From positions 62,001 through 126,000 of the forward strand of contig OZ244928.1 in assembly GCA_965221985.1 (NCBI GenBank): 64,000 nt of DNA, given 5' to 3'. This DNA comes from J054 sp965221985 (GTDB lineage: Bacteria; Pseudomonadota; Gammaproteobacteria; Steroidobacterales; GCA-2729495). Below, piece after piece: positions 18,045 to 26,052 of the stretch (its first letter is position 1; every line of letters starts with the position of its first letter). Position numbers and translations under genes: made by a program. The notes below the pieces were generated by a model that saw nothing but the letters and a program-made list of their open reading frames with translations, made no database searches and was not told where the DNA came from.

Positions 18045-19382
18045 TCAGAACACTTCCGCTAGCGCGCGTCGCATTTCGGCGCGCGGCAGTTTACCTGTAC
18101 TAGAACGCGGTAAGGCGGATACGATCTTTAGGGGCCGGGGCAAGAACAGCGGGTCGATGAGCCTGCCTAAATTTTGGCGAACCTCGTGAGCGGTCAAGGA
18201 GTCAGTGACCACAAAGGCAGACAAACGGCCGGAATTATCGAAACCATAGTGCGACGGATCAATAAACGTGCCATCTTCAATTCCCGGTATAGACATTAAT
18301 TGGCTGTTGAGTTCTGCCAGGGAAGCCCGCTTACCACCCACTTTAACCATATCGACTCCGCGCCCGACCAATTCGAAGCGGTCATCCGCGGAAAATCGCA
18401 GAACATCGGATAGTTCTACGGGCGCCGGTAGAAAATCACTGCTAACAACCGTTGGCTCTCTTCTCAAAACTGTAAATGCAGCAAAAAACTTCCAATTGGG
18501 ATCAATCACGGGATAGCGAAACGCCACAGTGCCGGATTCGCTGCACCCATAGATCTCCAGTAATTCCGTACTGAGCAGGCCCTCCACTTCTTGGGCAAGC
18601 GCCACACTAAGAGGTGCTGTGGCGCATATCACTTTTCGGCAGGCCGGGAATTCCATGCCTGAGGCCAACAATGCTCGTAAATGGGTGGGCGTGGAGACCA
18701 AGACGCCGTTTGGCTCGCACTCTTCAAGTGCTACGCGAATGTCCGCCGGGAAAAAACTAGCGCCCGTATAAATGGCCGCTCGATCCGTCAGCGCAGGCAT
18801 CGCGGCCCACTCCAAGCCATACATATGCGTCAAGGGAACCGTGGGGATTAGAACCGGCGGATCTTGGCCTTCTTGACTCAGGCACTCAGCAATCATTGCC
18901 GTACCCCGACTTAAGCTAGACCAAGTCTTATCCAGCGCCTTTGGAGCGCCGGTGGTCCCCGATGTAAACAGAACCACCGCCTTGTGGTTCGCTGGAGGCT
19001 CCAAACTCGCGTCGGTTTGTTGCGCCTCGTCGGATGAGTACCCTGCGGCAGCGGCCGCCATGTCATGGACCGGAAGACCAGCCGATCTGAACATCCGCTG
19101 ATCCAGTGACTCGTCCACCAGAGCATAACTGTCCGGATAAGCGGCCTTAATCCGCGCAATCAGACCGGCATTAAGGGTGGGTAACAACAAACTCGTCTGT
19201 CGTCGATGCAAGCTGGCCGACAGACCTATCAGGAATTCGCGCCGATCGGCCAGCAGATTTAGCGCCGCGCTGGCAGCCGGAAGGTATTCGGCCCGGCGGT
19301 GATATTCAATCTGGAAATCTTCGCGGCTAGTCCAGCGACCCGCCGCCAGGCTGAAGGGATTATTTGGCCTGCTCGGCGACAT
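18045..19382 (-). CDS. apeH: AMP-dependent aryl/acyl ligase (ApeH)
   Basis: An ANL-superfamily adenylating enzyme of about 445 residues. P-loop VVLFTSGTTGAPKALDKTW, A5-like EIYGCSESGTVAFR and a C-terminal SSTGKLPRAEMR carrying the catalytic lysine are all present. In aryl-polyene synthesis ApeH activates the hydroxybenzoate starter onto an ACP. The chosen ATG at 19382 overlaps the ACP by 23 bp; the frame runs to 19430. It is coupled to the upstream ACP, its likely substrate carrier. The chorismatase across the divergent promoter would supply the acid. Confidence 0.87.
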   Translation of the reverse strand: MSPSRPNNPFSLAAGRWTSREDFQIEYHRRAEYLPAASAALNLLADRREFLIGLSASLHRRQTSLLLPTLNAGLIARIKAAYPDSYALVDESLDQRMFRSAGLPVHDMAAAAAGYSSDEAQQTDASLEPPANHKAVVLFTSGTTGAPKALDKTWSSLSRGTAMIAECLSQEGQDPPVLIPTVPLTHMYGLEWAAMPALTDRAAIYTGASFFPADIRVALEECEPNGVLVSTPTHLRALLASGMEFPACRKVICATAPLSVALAQEVEGLLSTELLEIYGCSESGTVAFRYPVIDPNWKFFAAFTVLRREPTVVSSDFLPAPVELSDVLRFSADDRFELVGRGVDMVKVGGKRASLAELNSQLMSIPGIEDGTFIDPSHYGFDNSGRLSAFVVTDSLTAHEVRQNLGRLIDPLFLPRPLKIVSALPRSSTGKLPRAEMRRALAEVF

Positions 19383-19626
19383 GGCGAGCCAAGTTTCCGA
19401 GAGTTTCGAAGACCGAACGCGTCTCCTCATCCTCGGCTTTCAGGTGAACACCATATTCTTGAGCAATGGCCACCGCTATTTCCAGGGCATCGATGGAATC
19501 CAAACCCAATCCCCCGCCAAAAAGCGGAGCGGCCGGATCGATATCCTCGGGCCGAACGTCCTCCAGATTTAGCGCGCCCACGATTAGCTCCGCCATACTG
19601 CGCTCATCCGCGGTCATTGCTTCCAT
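19360..19626 (-). CDS. apeE: Acyl carrier protein (ApeE-like)
   Basis: An 88-residue ACP with the phosphopantetheine serine in FGGGLGLDSIDALEIAVAI and the EYGV motif usual in aryl-polyene ACPs. The ATG at 19626 is preceded by AGGAAAGA at good spacing; the longer frame from 19674 has no such site. First gene of the operon ACP-ligase-acyltransferase-LolA-MMPL. Likely receives the aryl starter from the ligase. Confidence 0.87.
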   Translation of the reverse strand: MEAMTADERSMAELIVGALNLEDVRPEDIDPAAPLFGGGLGLDSIDALEIAVAIAQEYGVHLKAEDEETRSVFETLGNLARHVAEQAK

Positions 19627-19654
19627 TCGATGTCTTTCCTTCCGGCCATTGGAA

Positions 19655-19678
19655 CATTTTGAATAATTCTTCAAAATG
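19655..19678. promoter_or_regulatory. 8-bp inverted repeat in divergent pigment promoter
   Basis: CATTTTGA and TCAAAATG are perfect complements separated by eight bases, 29 bp upstream of the ACP start and about 125 bp upstream of the chorismatase. The size and spacing suit a dimeric transcription factor that would co-regulate starter supply and polyene assembly. No regulator gene is adjacent, so the binding protein is unknown. Confidence 0.5.
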
Positions 19679-19803
19679 GCACAATAGCCCCTGGATATCC
19701 ATTGATAGTCGTTTTGCCACTGGGCAACGGCTACGCCGGCCTTAAGTTAGGAACGCTGAAATAAGGAACCCTAACCCTGCATCACGCCCGAACACTGCCT
19801 AGC

Positions 19804-20796
19804 ATGCGCTCGGCACTGCCCCAGATGCTGATCGCGCAGGTTCCGCCCGGCGATGGATCACAGGAAGCGCTTGAGAATAATCTTAGCGAATTCCTACGAT
19901 TCCGATTTCGGCGGACACAAGGCTCGGTCGGTCAAGCCTTCGAAATCCCTTTAGATTCACTTAATCCGGAGAAATTCGACGAGGTCTGGTATGTCAAAGG
20001 CGCAGTCGACGCATCTTTTAGTAATGGCATCCGATGGGTAAAAAGTCGAGATCATGTCGCCGCCTATCTCCGGCGGGAGATCAACGGTAGCGCCGAGATA
20101 TCAACACAAACCCATCAAGCCTACGCGCAGCTGCTGTGTGCCTTCAGTTCTCTTACAGATTTTCGCATTGCGAGAACATGGAATTTTGTCCCGGGCATCA
20201 ATGCCAACCCGAATGATGTCGAAAACTATTGGCAATTCAATACTGGTCGGGCAAGGGCCTATCGCGATTTGCCGATTAACGAAGATGAATTGCCAGCGGC
20301 AACGGCTATTGGTGGCGCCGAGAATACAGCATTGACGATAATTGCCATCGCCAGCCGGATTGATTTTGAAACCGTCGAGAACCCTCGCCAAACCAGTGCC
20401 TACCGGTATCCACGGGAATATGGACCGGATCGTCCCGCATTTGCTCGCGGCGTGAAACTCTACGCGGGCAATCACCAGTCGCTCATCGTATCGGGCACCA
20501 GTAGCATCGTCGGCCACAAGTCGGTTCACGGCGGTGATGTAATTAGCCAATGTCAAGAATCCACCAAGAATATTCTAAGTTTGATTAAACAGTCGCAAGA
20601 AGACGCCACTGAGTCGCCACTAGTCTGCGCCAGAAACGGCTACTATCGCGCCTATGTTCGCCACGCCGAAGATGCCGCCGCAGTAAGTTCCGTGCTACAA
20701 GACACCCTCGGCTGCCAGAGGGGCTTGACGGTGCTGCAAGGTGATATTTGCCGGCGCGAACTACTGGTGGAAGTCGAAGGCTATTGCCAAATCTAA
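19804..20796 (+). CDS. Chorismatase, FkbO/Hyg5/XanB2 family (hydroxybenzoate-forming)
   Basis: A 330-residue enzyme with the family hallmarks WQFNTGRARAYRD, PAATAIGG, ENPRQTSAYRYPREYGP, LIVSGTSSIVGHKSVHGGD and the C-terminal DICRRELLVEVEG. This family converts chorismate to hydroxybenzoates or dihydroxycyclohexadiene carboxylates. XanB2 makes the 3- and 4-hydroxybenzoate starter of xanthomonadin in Xanthomonas. Cys316 and Glu323 keep the spacing I recall for the catalytic Cys/Glu of 3-hydroxybenzoate-forming Hyg5. It diverges from the apeE operon. Inferred role: supply of the aryl starter to the AMP ligase. Product specificity cannot be read from the sequence alone. Confidence 0.85.
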   Translation: MRSALPQMLIAQVPPGDGSQEALENNLSEFLRFRFRRTQGSVGQAFEIPLDSLNPEKFDEVWYVKGAVDASFSNGIRWVKSRDHVAAYLRREINGSAEISTQTHQAYAQLLCAFSSLTDFRIARTWNFVPGINANPNDVENYWQFNTGRARAYRDLPINEDELPAATAIGGAENTALTIIAIASRIDFETVENPRQTSAYRYPREYGPDRPAFARGVKLYAGNHQSLIVSGTSSIVGHKSVHGGDVISQCQESTKNILSLIKQSQEDATESPLVCARNGYYRAYVRHAEDAAAVSSVLQDTLGCQRGLTVLQGDICRRELLVEVEGYCQI

Positions 20797-20809
20797 TGTT
20801 GCAAGATCT

Positions 20810-22156
20810 GTGCGCATAGTTTTCGTATCTGGTAATCGCGAGCAGCTTCCCGATGCCGTAATTCCCATAGGCCTGCTCTACGTGATGGCCAGCCTGCCGG
20901 CAGAGCACGAAAAACACCTCTTGGATCTGTGCTTCGAAGATGACCCTAATGAAGCACTCCAAGCAACTTTGCGGGATATTCAGCCCGATCTAGTGGCTCT
21001 GGGGATGCGCAATATTCAAAACAACGACTACTCGGGATTGTCGGACAACCTCAACTACTATGCCGGCCTGGTTGATACGATTCATGAAAATTCCTCAGCA
21101 CCGGTAGTACTGGGCGGATCGGGTTTCAGTGTCATGCCCGCGGAGCTCATGGCCCGACTAAGACCAGAATTCGGCATTGCCGGTGAAGGGGAAGAAGCTT
21201 TTCCCGCCTTGGTCGCGGCTTTGGACCGTGGCGGCGCGGGCCTGGAATCGTTGGGTGGCCTGTATCGCTTACAAGCGGGTGGCGTCAAACAGAATCCTCA
21301 GCCACCCGGCTTTTTGGATATGACACAACTGAAGAATCCAGATCGCCGCCTGGCCGATCCACGCTACTACCAAGAATTTGGCATCGACTCTATTCAAACC
21401 AAACGGGGCTGCCCGCTGCGCTGCGATTACTGCACCTACCCAATCATCGAAGGCCGTGTTGGCCGAGTGCGTCAGCCTGAAGCGGTAGTTGCAGAAATGC
21501 AGCTGGCACTAGCACAACAACCCGATATCAATCATTTTTTTATCGTCGACTCGGTTTTCAATCTACCCAAAACCCACGCAAAGAAAGTGTGCCGCCAACT
21601 GATAAGCGAGAACTGGTCAACGCCCTGGACCTGCTATGCAAATCCGCTGGGCTTCGATGAGGAATTTGCGGACCTCGCGCATCGCGCTGGTTGCGCCGGC
21701 ATGGAAATTGGCTCAGATTCTGGCTGCGACGAAGTGCTGGAAAGACTCCACAAAGGGTTTACGACCGAACATGTCCGCCGTTTACACAAAATCTGCGTCG
21801 AGGCTGAAATTCCCGATTGTCATACTTTCATACTCGGCACCGAAGGCGAATCCCTTGACGATGTGAAGCGCAGCATCGATTTCATTATCGATCTAGACCC
21901 GTTCAGCGCGATAATCATGATCTGGGTCGATGACTACGAGAGCCTTGATCACGAATTGCGGACAAAGCGACGGGTATTACGCCAAGATATTGAAGAGCTA
22001 CTAACGGCCCACAAGGCGGATTTTCCACAATGGAGCATTCCAGCCCTGGGTGTTAACTTCGACGAAGAGCTGTTCAAGAAGGTTCGCGCCGCCGGCATGC
22101 ATGGACCTCTATGGCAACATGTACGCGGACCCGTTAGGCAAAGAAGAGCCGGCTAA
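20810..22156 (+). CDS. B12-binding-domain radical SAM protein
   Basis: About 448 residues from a GTG at 20810, giving the natural N-terminus RIVFVSGN; the frame opens at 20741 inside the chorismatase. An N-terminal cobalamin-binding Rossmann domain (VVLGGSGFSVMPAELM, AGEGEEAFPAL) precedes the radical SAM cluster motif GCPLRCDYC (C201, C205, C208). Later MEIGSDSGCDEVLERLHKGF and HTFILGTEGES are typical of this class. It follows the chorismatase by 13 bp. The family contains methyltransferases and cyclases. A role in modifying the aryl-polyene head or chain is possible, but linkage is the only evidence. Confidence 0.85.
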   Translation: MRIVFVSGNREQLPDAVIPIGLLYVMASLPAEHEKHLLDLCFEDDPNEALQATLRDIQPDLVALGMRNIQNNDYSGLSDNLNYYAGLVDTIHENSSAPVVLGGSGFSVMPAELMARLRPEFGIAGEGEEAFPALVAALDRGGAGLESLGGLYRLQAGGVKQNPQPPGFLDMTQLKNPDRRLADPRYYQEFGIDSIQTKRGCPLRCDYCTYPIIEGRVGRVRQPEAVVAEMQLALAQQPDINHFFIVDSVFNLPKTHAKKVCRQLISENWSTPWTCYANPLGFDEEFADLAHRAGCAGMEIGSDSGCDEVLERLHKGFTTEHVRRLHKICVEAEIPDCHTFILGTEGESLDDVKRSIDFIIDLDPFSAIIMIWVDDYESLDHELRTKRRVLRQDIEELLTAHKADFPQWSIPALGVNFDEELFKKVRAAGMHGPLWQHVRGPVRQRRAG

Positions 22157-22217
22157 GCGAGGCACCGGCGACTTGTCACAGGTTGACTGAATTAACGGTT
22201 TCCATACACAAGCACAC

Positions 22218-22278
22218 TATAATATGACAATGTTAGAGTATCAGGCGCATTTCCGAACTTGGCCCAGCGTAGCTGGGC
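22218..22278 (+). promoter_or_regulatory. Possible -10 box and 7-bp hairpin upstream of desaturase
   Basis: A perfect TATAAT lies at 22218-22223, with no good -35 at 17 bp. Further down, GCCCAGC-GTA-GCTGGGC (22262-22278) is a perfect 7-bp stem with a triloop and only a short T stretch after it. It may end the chorismatase/radical SAM transcript or sit in the leader of the desaturase mRNA. Confidence 0.3.
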
Positions 22279-22394
22279 TTGAAGATTCTCGGTTCTCATC
22301 CGGCAGTCTGACAACCAAGACGCCACGGCGGGCCAAAACTTCCAAGCAAAACTTTTTTCCCGGTATAGAGCCCGGCCTGCGCGCGTAAATTCTC

Positions 22395-23183
22395 ATGTTC
22401 TTTAGATTTGCAGCAGATCGACTGCCGGTGATGCTCGTGCTATTAATTAGCTTTCTAGATTTCGCTGTCTACTTTTCCGTGGATTCCGTCGCTTGGCTAG
22501 GCTTATACGCCCTAGTCATGATACTGCCTAAGGGTATTGTCTGTGCCTGGAATCACCATCATCAACACTGCATGACCTTCCATAGCAGGTCGCTAAATCG
22601 ATTGCTTGAGTTCTTATACGCCCTACAGACGGGAGTCACAACCAATCTTTGGGTTCTGCATCACGTTCAGGGCCACCACAAAAATTTTCTCGATCAATCA
22701 CGTGACGAAAGCCGTTGGAAATTTAGTGATGGCCGGGTCATGAATCCGCTGGAATACACTCTGTCAGTTTCTGCGACGGCCTATTACCGGGGTTACGTGG
22801 TTGGCCAAAAATTTCCGCGTCTGCAGCGCGATTTCTTGCTTTACACCTGCCTGACATTTATCGCGCTGGCAATCCTGTGCTGGCTGCGCTTGGTCCCTGC
22901 ACTGCTCGTGTTTGTCCTGCCCATGATCGTGAGCCTAATGTTCACATCTTGGGTAACCTATGACCATCACGCGGGATTAGATGTTGATGATCAGTTTGAA
23001 GGTTCTTACAACAACATGAATCCTCTCTTTAATCTGTTAACAGGAAACCTTGGTTATCATACGGCTCACCACTACCGACAAGGCCTGCATTGGTCTAAAT
23101 TGCCAGAGCTGCACAAGAAGATTAAGCATCGAATACCGCCCCACCTAATTCGAAACACGCCTTTCGTCCTGGCGGAAAGTTAG
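22395..23183 (+). CDS. Membrane-bound fatty acid desaturase/hydroxylase family protein
   Basis: A 262-residue integral membrane di-iron protein. Its histidine boxes are NHHHQH (in AWNHHHQHCMTFH), HHVQGHH and HTAHHYRQGLHW, and it has at least four hydrophobic helices. This is the FA_desaturase (PF00487) fold, which introduces double bonds or hydroxyl groups in acyl chains or related lipids. It lies 14 bp before a membrane protein of unknown function, so the two are probably co-expressed. Substrate unknown; proximity to the pigment cluster could be functional or accidental. Confidence 0.85.
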   Translation: MFFRFAADRLPVMLVLLISFLDFAVYFSVDSVAWLGLYALVMILPKGIVCAWNHHHQHCMTFHSRSLNRLLEFLYALQTGVTTNLWVLHHVQGHHKNFLDQSRDESRWKFSDGRVMNPLEYTLSVSATAYYRGYVVGQKFPRLQRDFLLYTCLTFIALAILCWLRLVPALLVFVLPMIVSLMFTSWVTYDHHAGLDVDDQFEGSYNNMNPLFNLLTGNLGYHTAHHYRQGLHWSKLPELHKKIKHRIPPHLIRNTPFVLAES

Positions 23184-23197
23184 GCGACGACCGGCAT

Positions 23198-24016
23198 ATG
23201 CTAAAGATCTTTGTCGGGCTAGTGGCGTTCCTAGGCGTCACTATCGCGATAACACTAAACACGCGGTATCGCAGGCACCCATGGGACAAGTACTACCCTA
23301 AGTTAGCATGGTTGCGCGCCGGCTTGTACTTTTGCTGCTGCTGGACGATCTCGTATCTGACGGGCGCCATGGAACTGATCCTTGACAGCCCCGTCGCCAC
23401 ACAAGCACAACTAGAAAGTCGCTCTTGGTGGATATACACGAGCTGCGTTTTGCTTTTCGTCATATGCGCCTACAGCATCTTATGGTGCTACTTTACGCCC
23501 GTATTCGAACGCAAAAAAAATCTATTAATCTCCGGCGTATTCGGTTTTCTCTGGGGATCAAGCTCGGGACAGCTCTTTCTCTCGGTTTGGTTGTTAGTCA
23601 GCCACATCGGCCTGTCAAGTTTATGGACGGGCATTTTCACTTTCTTGTTGCTGGCCATGTACCAGCCAAACTGGCACAACATCTATTGGGATCACTACAT
23701 CGCACCGGAACATGACACGCCGATGACGCAGATCATCAAAGCCACGTGTTGTCACATCCCCAATCTGTTGATCATGCTCCCCTACCTAAGCCTTTACGAG
23801 AATTACGCGATTTTCGTTGGCGCCCAAGTTCTCGCCTGCGTATCAGCAGGATTAGGGATGCGTTTCCCAGCGCCCTGGGCGGCTCCAAGCACACTGAACT
23901 ATGCCAAGCGAACCAGCGCCCGCATACCACGATGCACGGGATACGTGGCGGACGACTACAAAACAAATCCCTACACGCCCTTCTATCCCGGATGGCGCGG
24001 CCCAGACAAGTCCTAG
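23198..24016 (+). CDS. Integral membrane protein of unknown function
   Basis: A 272-residue protein not recognised as any named family. It has an N-terminal helix (MLKIFVGLVAFLGVTIAI) and further segments SWWIYTSCVLLFVICAYSI, LLISGVFGFLWGSSSGQLF and LWTGIFTFLLLAMY. A motif-rich stretch HNIYWDHYIAPEHDTP and a conserved-looking C-terminal soluble tail (TGYVADDYKTNPYTPFYPGW) follow. The histidine/aspartate-rich loop could bind metal. Encoded immediately after the desaturase, perhaps its partner. Confidence 0.7.
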   Translation: MLKIFVGLVAFLGVTIAITLNTRYRRHPWDKYYPKLAWLRAGLYFCCCWTISYLTGAMELILDSPVATQAQLESRSWWIYTSCVLLFVICAYSILWCYFTPVFERKKNLLISGVFGFLWGSSSGQLFLSVWLLVSHIGLSSLWTGIFTFLLLAMYQPNWHNIYWDHYIAPEHDTPMTQIIKATCCHIPNLLIMLPYLSLYENYAIFVGAQVLACVSAGLGMRFPAPWAAPSTLNYAKRTSARIPRCTGYVADDYKTNPYTPFYPGWRGPDKS

Positions 24017-24398
24017 CGAAACTGGAATTGGCACGGACCGGCAAAGCAAAAGTTCGATAACGATAGGACCGATTTACCTATATCCGCCCTAACGATCTAC
24101 ATAACGCAGAAAAATCTTCCGAGTAGTGGAAGGATGTGCGCCACAAAAACAGCCTCAAATCGTGATTATTCAGATTAGTCCCGTGCAATTTGCCCTTCTG
24201 TTAAAAAGCCGTAAACCAATGAAAAGAAAAATCTTTTTTAAATTTCCAAAATTTCCGTAAAGAAGACCGACGAATTTCATCGCAATAATGTGATCCGCTT
24301 CACAACGCCCAACATCGATCTGTCGCCCAATGCACACCCGAGGGAATTAGGGATTCCCACGTCAATGTGTCGGATAGTCAATAAGGGGTTATTGATCG
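24017..24398. other. AT-rich intergenic region
   Basis: About 380 bp without a credible gene. The middle (about 24200-24260) is markedly AT-rich with A and T runs and may include a weak terminator for the desaturase operon and the promoter of the PEP-CTERM-like gene. I could not identify hexamers or a -24/-12 promoter with confidence. Confidence 0.4.
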
Positions 24399-25112
24399 AT
24401 GAAGAAAATAATCAGCAGGTTTTGTGTGTGCCTGTCGCTGTTGGTCATTGCTGGGCCAACATGGGCGATAAGCCTAAACTATTCTTTGGTTACCGGTAAC
24501 GGTACGCAATATGGCAGCTCAATAGGCAATGTCATTGAGTTTGTCGACCAGGGAATTTTACTAAGCACCTCGGCATGGGCCAATCGTGGTTCTGACATAC
24601 TAGGTGCCGCAACAGTAACGCAGTCCATGAACGGACTAGGCGCTTGTCATGCTGGGTTTAACAACCCAAGCGTTTGCGAGCAAGCAAACGGCCACCGGCC
24701 AATCGAGAACAAGGGTAATGGCAAGCAGGATTGGCTGCTGCTGTTCTTCCCGGAAACTGTCTCGCTGGATGAAATCGTTATTAATTCCGTAGGCAATCAC
24801 GATCGTGACGTCACTTATTGGATTGGTGACTTGCTAAACCCAGCGCAGCTAAGTGGCGCGGAGCTCGGCGATCTCTCATCCTTGGGTTTTGGTCCGGCGC
24901 TGACATTGTTCAATTCGCCAGGTAATGATCCGTTGGCTATTGGCCTTGGCGGCCAAACAGGCAACGCCCTGCTATTGGGAGCGCGACTGGGTGACAAGGA
25001 TGACCGATTCTGGCTGAGCTCGCTCACGGCCACCGTCGTGCCGATTTCACCGGCCATCTGGCTATTCAGCTCTGCGCTTGGGCTACTCATGGTGAACCGT
25101 CGACGTTGCTAG
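24399..25112 (+). CDS. Exported protein with PEP-CTERM-like sorting signal
   Basis: A 237-residue secreted protein. The signal peptide (FCVCLSLLVIAGPTWA) is followed by an extracellular domain rich in Gly, Asn and Ser, and the C-terminus has a sorting-signal layout: VVPISPAIWLFSSALGLL, then NRRR at the end. This VPxSPAxWLF variant is a gammaproteobacterial version of the PEP-CTERM tail cleaved by exosortase. AAGGGG precedes the ATG. It is monocistronic and followed by a strong terminator. Function unknown; a surface or matrix protein is likely. Confidence 0.75.
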   Translation: MKKIISRFCVCLSLLVIAGPTWAISLNYSLVTGNGTQYGSSIGNVIEFVDQGILLSTSAWANRGSDILGAATVTQSMNGLGACHAGFNNPSVCEQANGHRPIENKGNGKQDWLLLFFPETVSLDEIVINSVGNHDRDVTYWIGDLLNPAQLSGAELGDLSSLGFGPALTLFNSPGNDPLAIGLGGQTGNALLLGARLGDKDDRFWLSSLTATVVPISPAIWLFSSALGLLMVNRRRC

Positions 25113-25149
25113 GATAGTTTTTTAGGCGCCTTCCCCCTCATGGCTCCTC

Positions 25150-25187
25150 GCCGGCTCGGTGTATTCCGAGTCGGCGTTTCTTATTTT
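25150..25187 (+). terminator. Intrinsic terminator after PEP-CTERM-like gene
   Basis: GCCGGCTCGG and CCGAGTCGGC form a 10-bp stem (one G-U pair) around a six-base loop, followed by the T-rich GTTTCTTATTTT. It lies about 40 bp past the stop codon on the same strand. Confidence 0.8.
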
Positions 25188-25421
25188 GGAAGCCGTATCG
25201 CTCGGGCAGGGCTTATCGTGCCTGCGGCTCGCGTGAGTGCGGAGGCAGTCCCCGATGGCATAAGGCGCCACAATAATCGCATGCTTTGCAGCAGCCGTTT
25301 TGACAACAGCTGGTATGTGCTTGAACTATCTGGCGAAGTCAGTTTTTGCGACTTTTCACCACACAATCACCTAGAATCCTGATGAACCGACTCGCCAAGC
25401 AGTCTATGTCTCTTCATCAGC

Positions 25422-25688
25422 ATGCACAAAAGCTTTCGCGAATTTCTAAAAGCAGCTGAAAAGCATCGCCTGCTGCGTCGAGTTACCGAGCCGGTGGATC
25501 CCAGTTGGGAGCCGGCCAGCATGGCGAAGTGGATGTTTCATGCACTGCCCATTGATCGGCGGTTCGGACTATTTTTCGAAAATGTCTCCGGCGCAAGGTT
25601 TCCGCTGGTTATCGATGCTCTCGGCGCATCGATTGACACCTATGCCCTGGCGCTGCAAACAGAAAGTCAAACAATCAATGAAACATGA
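25422..25688 (+). pseudogene. Truncated UbiD-family decarboxylase (N-terminal remnant)
   Basis: These 88 codons read as the N-terminal end of a UbiD-type (prenyl-FMN) decarboxylase: FREFLKAAEKHRLLRRVTEP, then MAKWMFHALP, GLFFENVSGARFPLVIDALG and YALALQTESQTINE. Family members are about 450-500 residues, so over 80 percent is missing; the frame stops at TGA and I find no continuation downstream. No good ribosome-binding site. Probably a relic left by a rearrangement at the border of the catabolic island. Confidence 0.7.
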
Positions 25689-25823
25689 ATGAGTGCTCAC
25701 TACGATCCACAAAGAGATACCGAAGTAGTCGGCGGATTTGCCATGCCGATGGACCACGCGATTGAACGAAATGAACAAGGTAAAAAGATTGGCGGCGAGC
25801 TGGGATCGAGCCAAACTGTCTGA
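25689..25823 (+). pseudogene. Short unidentified coding remnant
   Basis: A 44-codon frame starting right after the UbiD fragment reads as plausible protein (DPQRDTEVVGGFAMPMDHAI and then GKKIGGELG), but I do not recognise the family and it is too short to be a complete enzyme. It sits between two clear gene fragments, so a third remnant is the simplest reading. Confidence 0.35.
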
Positions 25824-25930
25824 TCTTGAGCCTGAAGAATCGCCTCGATCGCTCCTAATCCACTCGGCACATATGTTTTGATTATGAATCTCGTGCATGG
25901 CTATCATCTAAAGATCGGATCAGGACCGCC

Positions 25931-26026
25931 ATGGCAGTAACCGGCGAAAGAGTCGGGCCCGTACACTTAAGCTCGGGTATTCAGAAATTTAATTTCTGGA
26001 CATTCATGTATGCCGCGTTTGTATGA
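25931..26026 (+). pseudogene. MFS transporter N-terminal fragment (duplicate of gene at 46 kb)
   Basis: A 31-residue frame from an ATG with AGGA upstream reads VGPVHLSSGIQKFNFW and then TFMYAAF before a TGA. It matches the N-terminus of the MFS protein at 45976-47367; the DNA is identical over 70 bp. The homology ends abruptly after 26020, so this is a truncated copy. Only the first part of helix 1 is encoded. Confidence 0.85.
25943..26020 (+). repeat. 78-bp direct repeat, copy 1 (partner 46063-46140)
   Basis: Identical to 46063-46140 except for one G/A difference at 25950/46070; the last 70 bp are perfect. Same orientation, 20.1 kb apart. Both copies encode the MFS N-terminus in frame. Confidence 0.95.
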
Positions 26027-26052
26027 GCCTCCAAAAAAAGGGGCGATTCGTT

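Noticed and set aside
6295..19626. Flexirubin or dialkylresorcinol cluster
   Set aside because: No DarA/DarB-type or tyrosine ammonia-lyase genes are present; the gene set and order fit aryl polyenes of the APE/xanthomonadin type.
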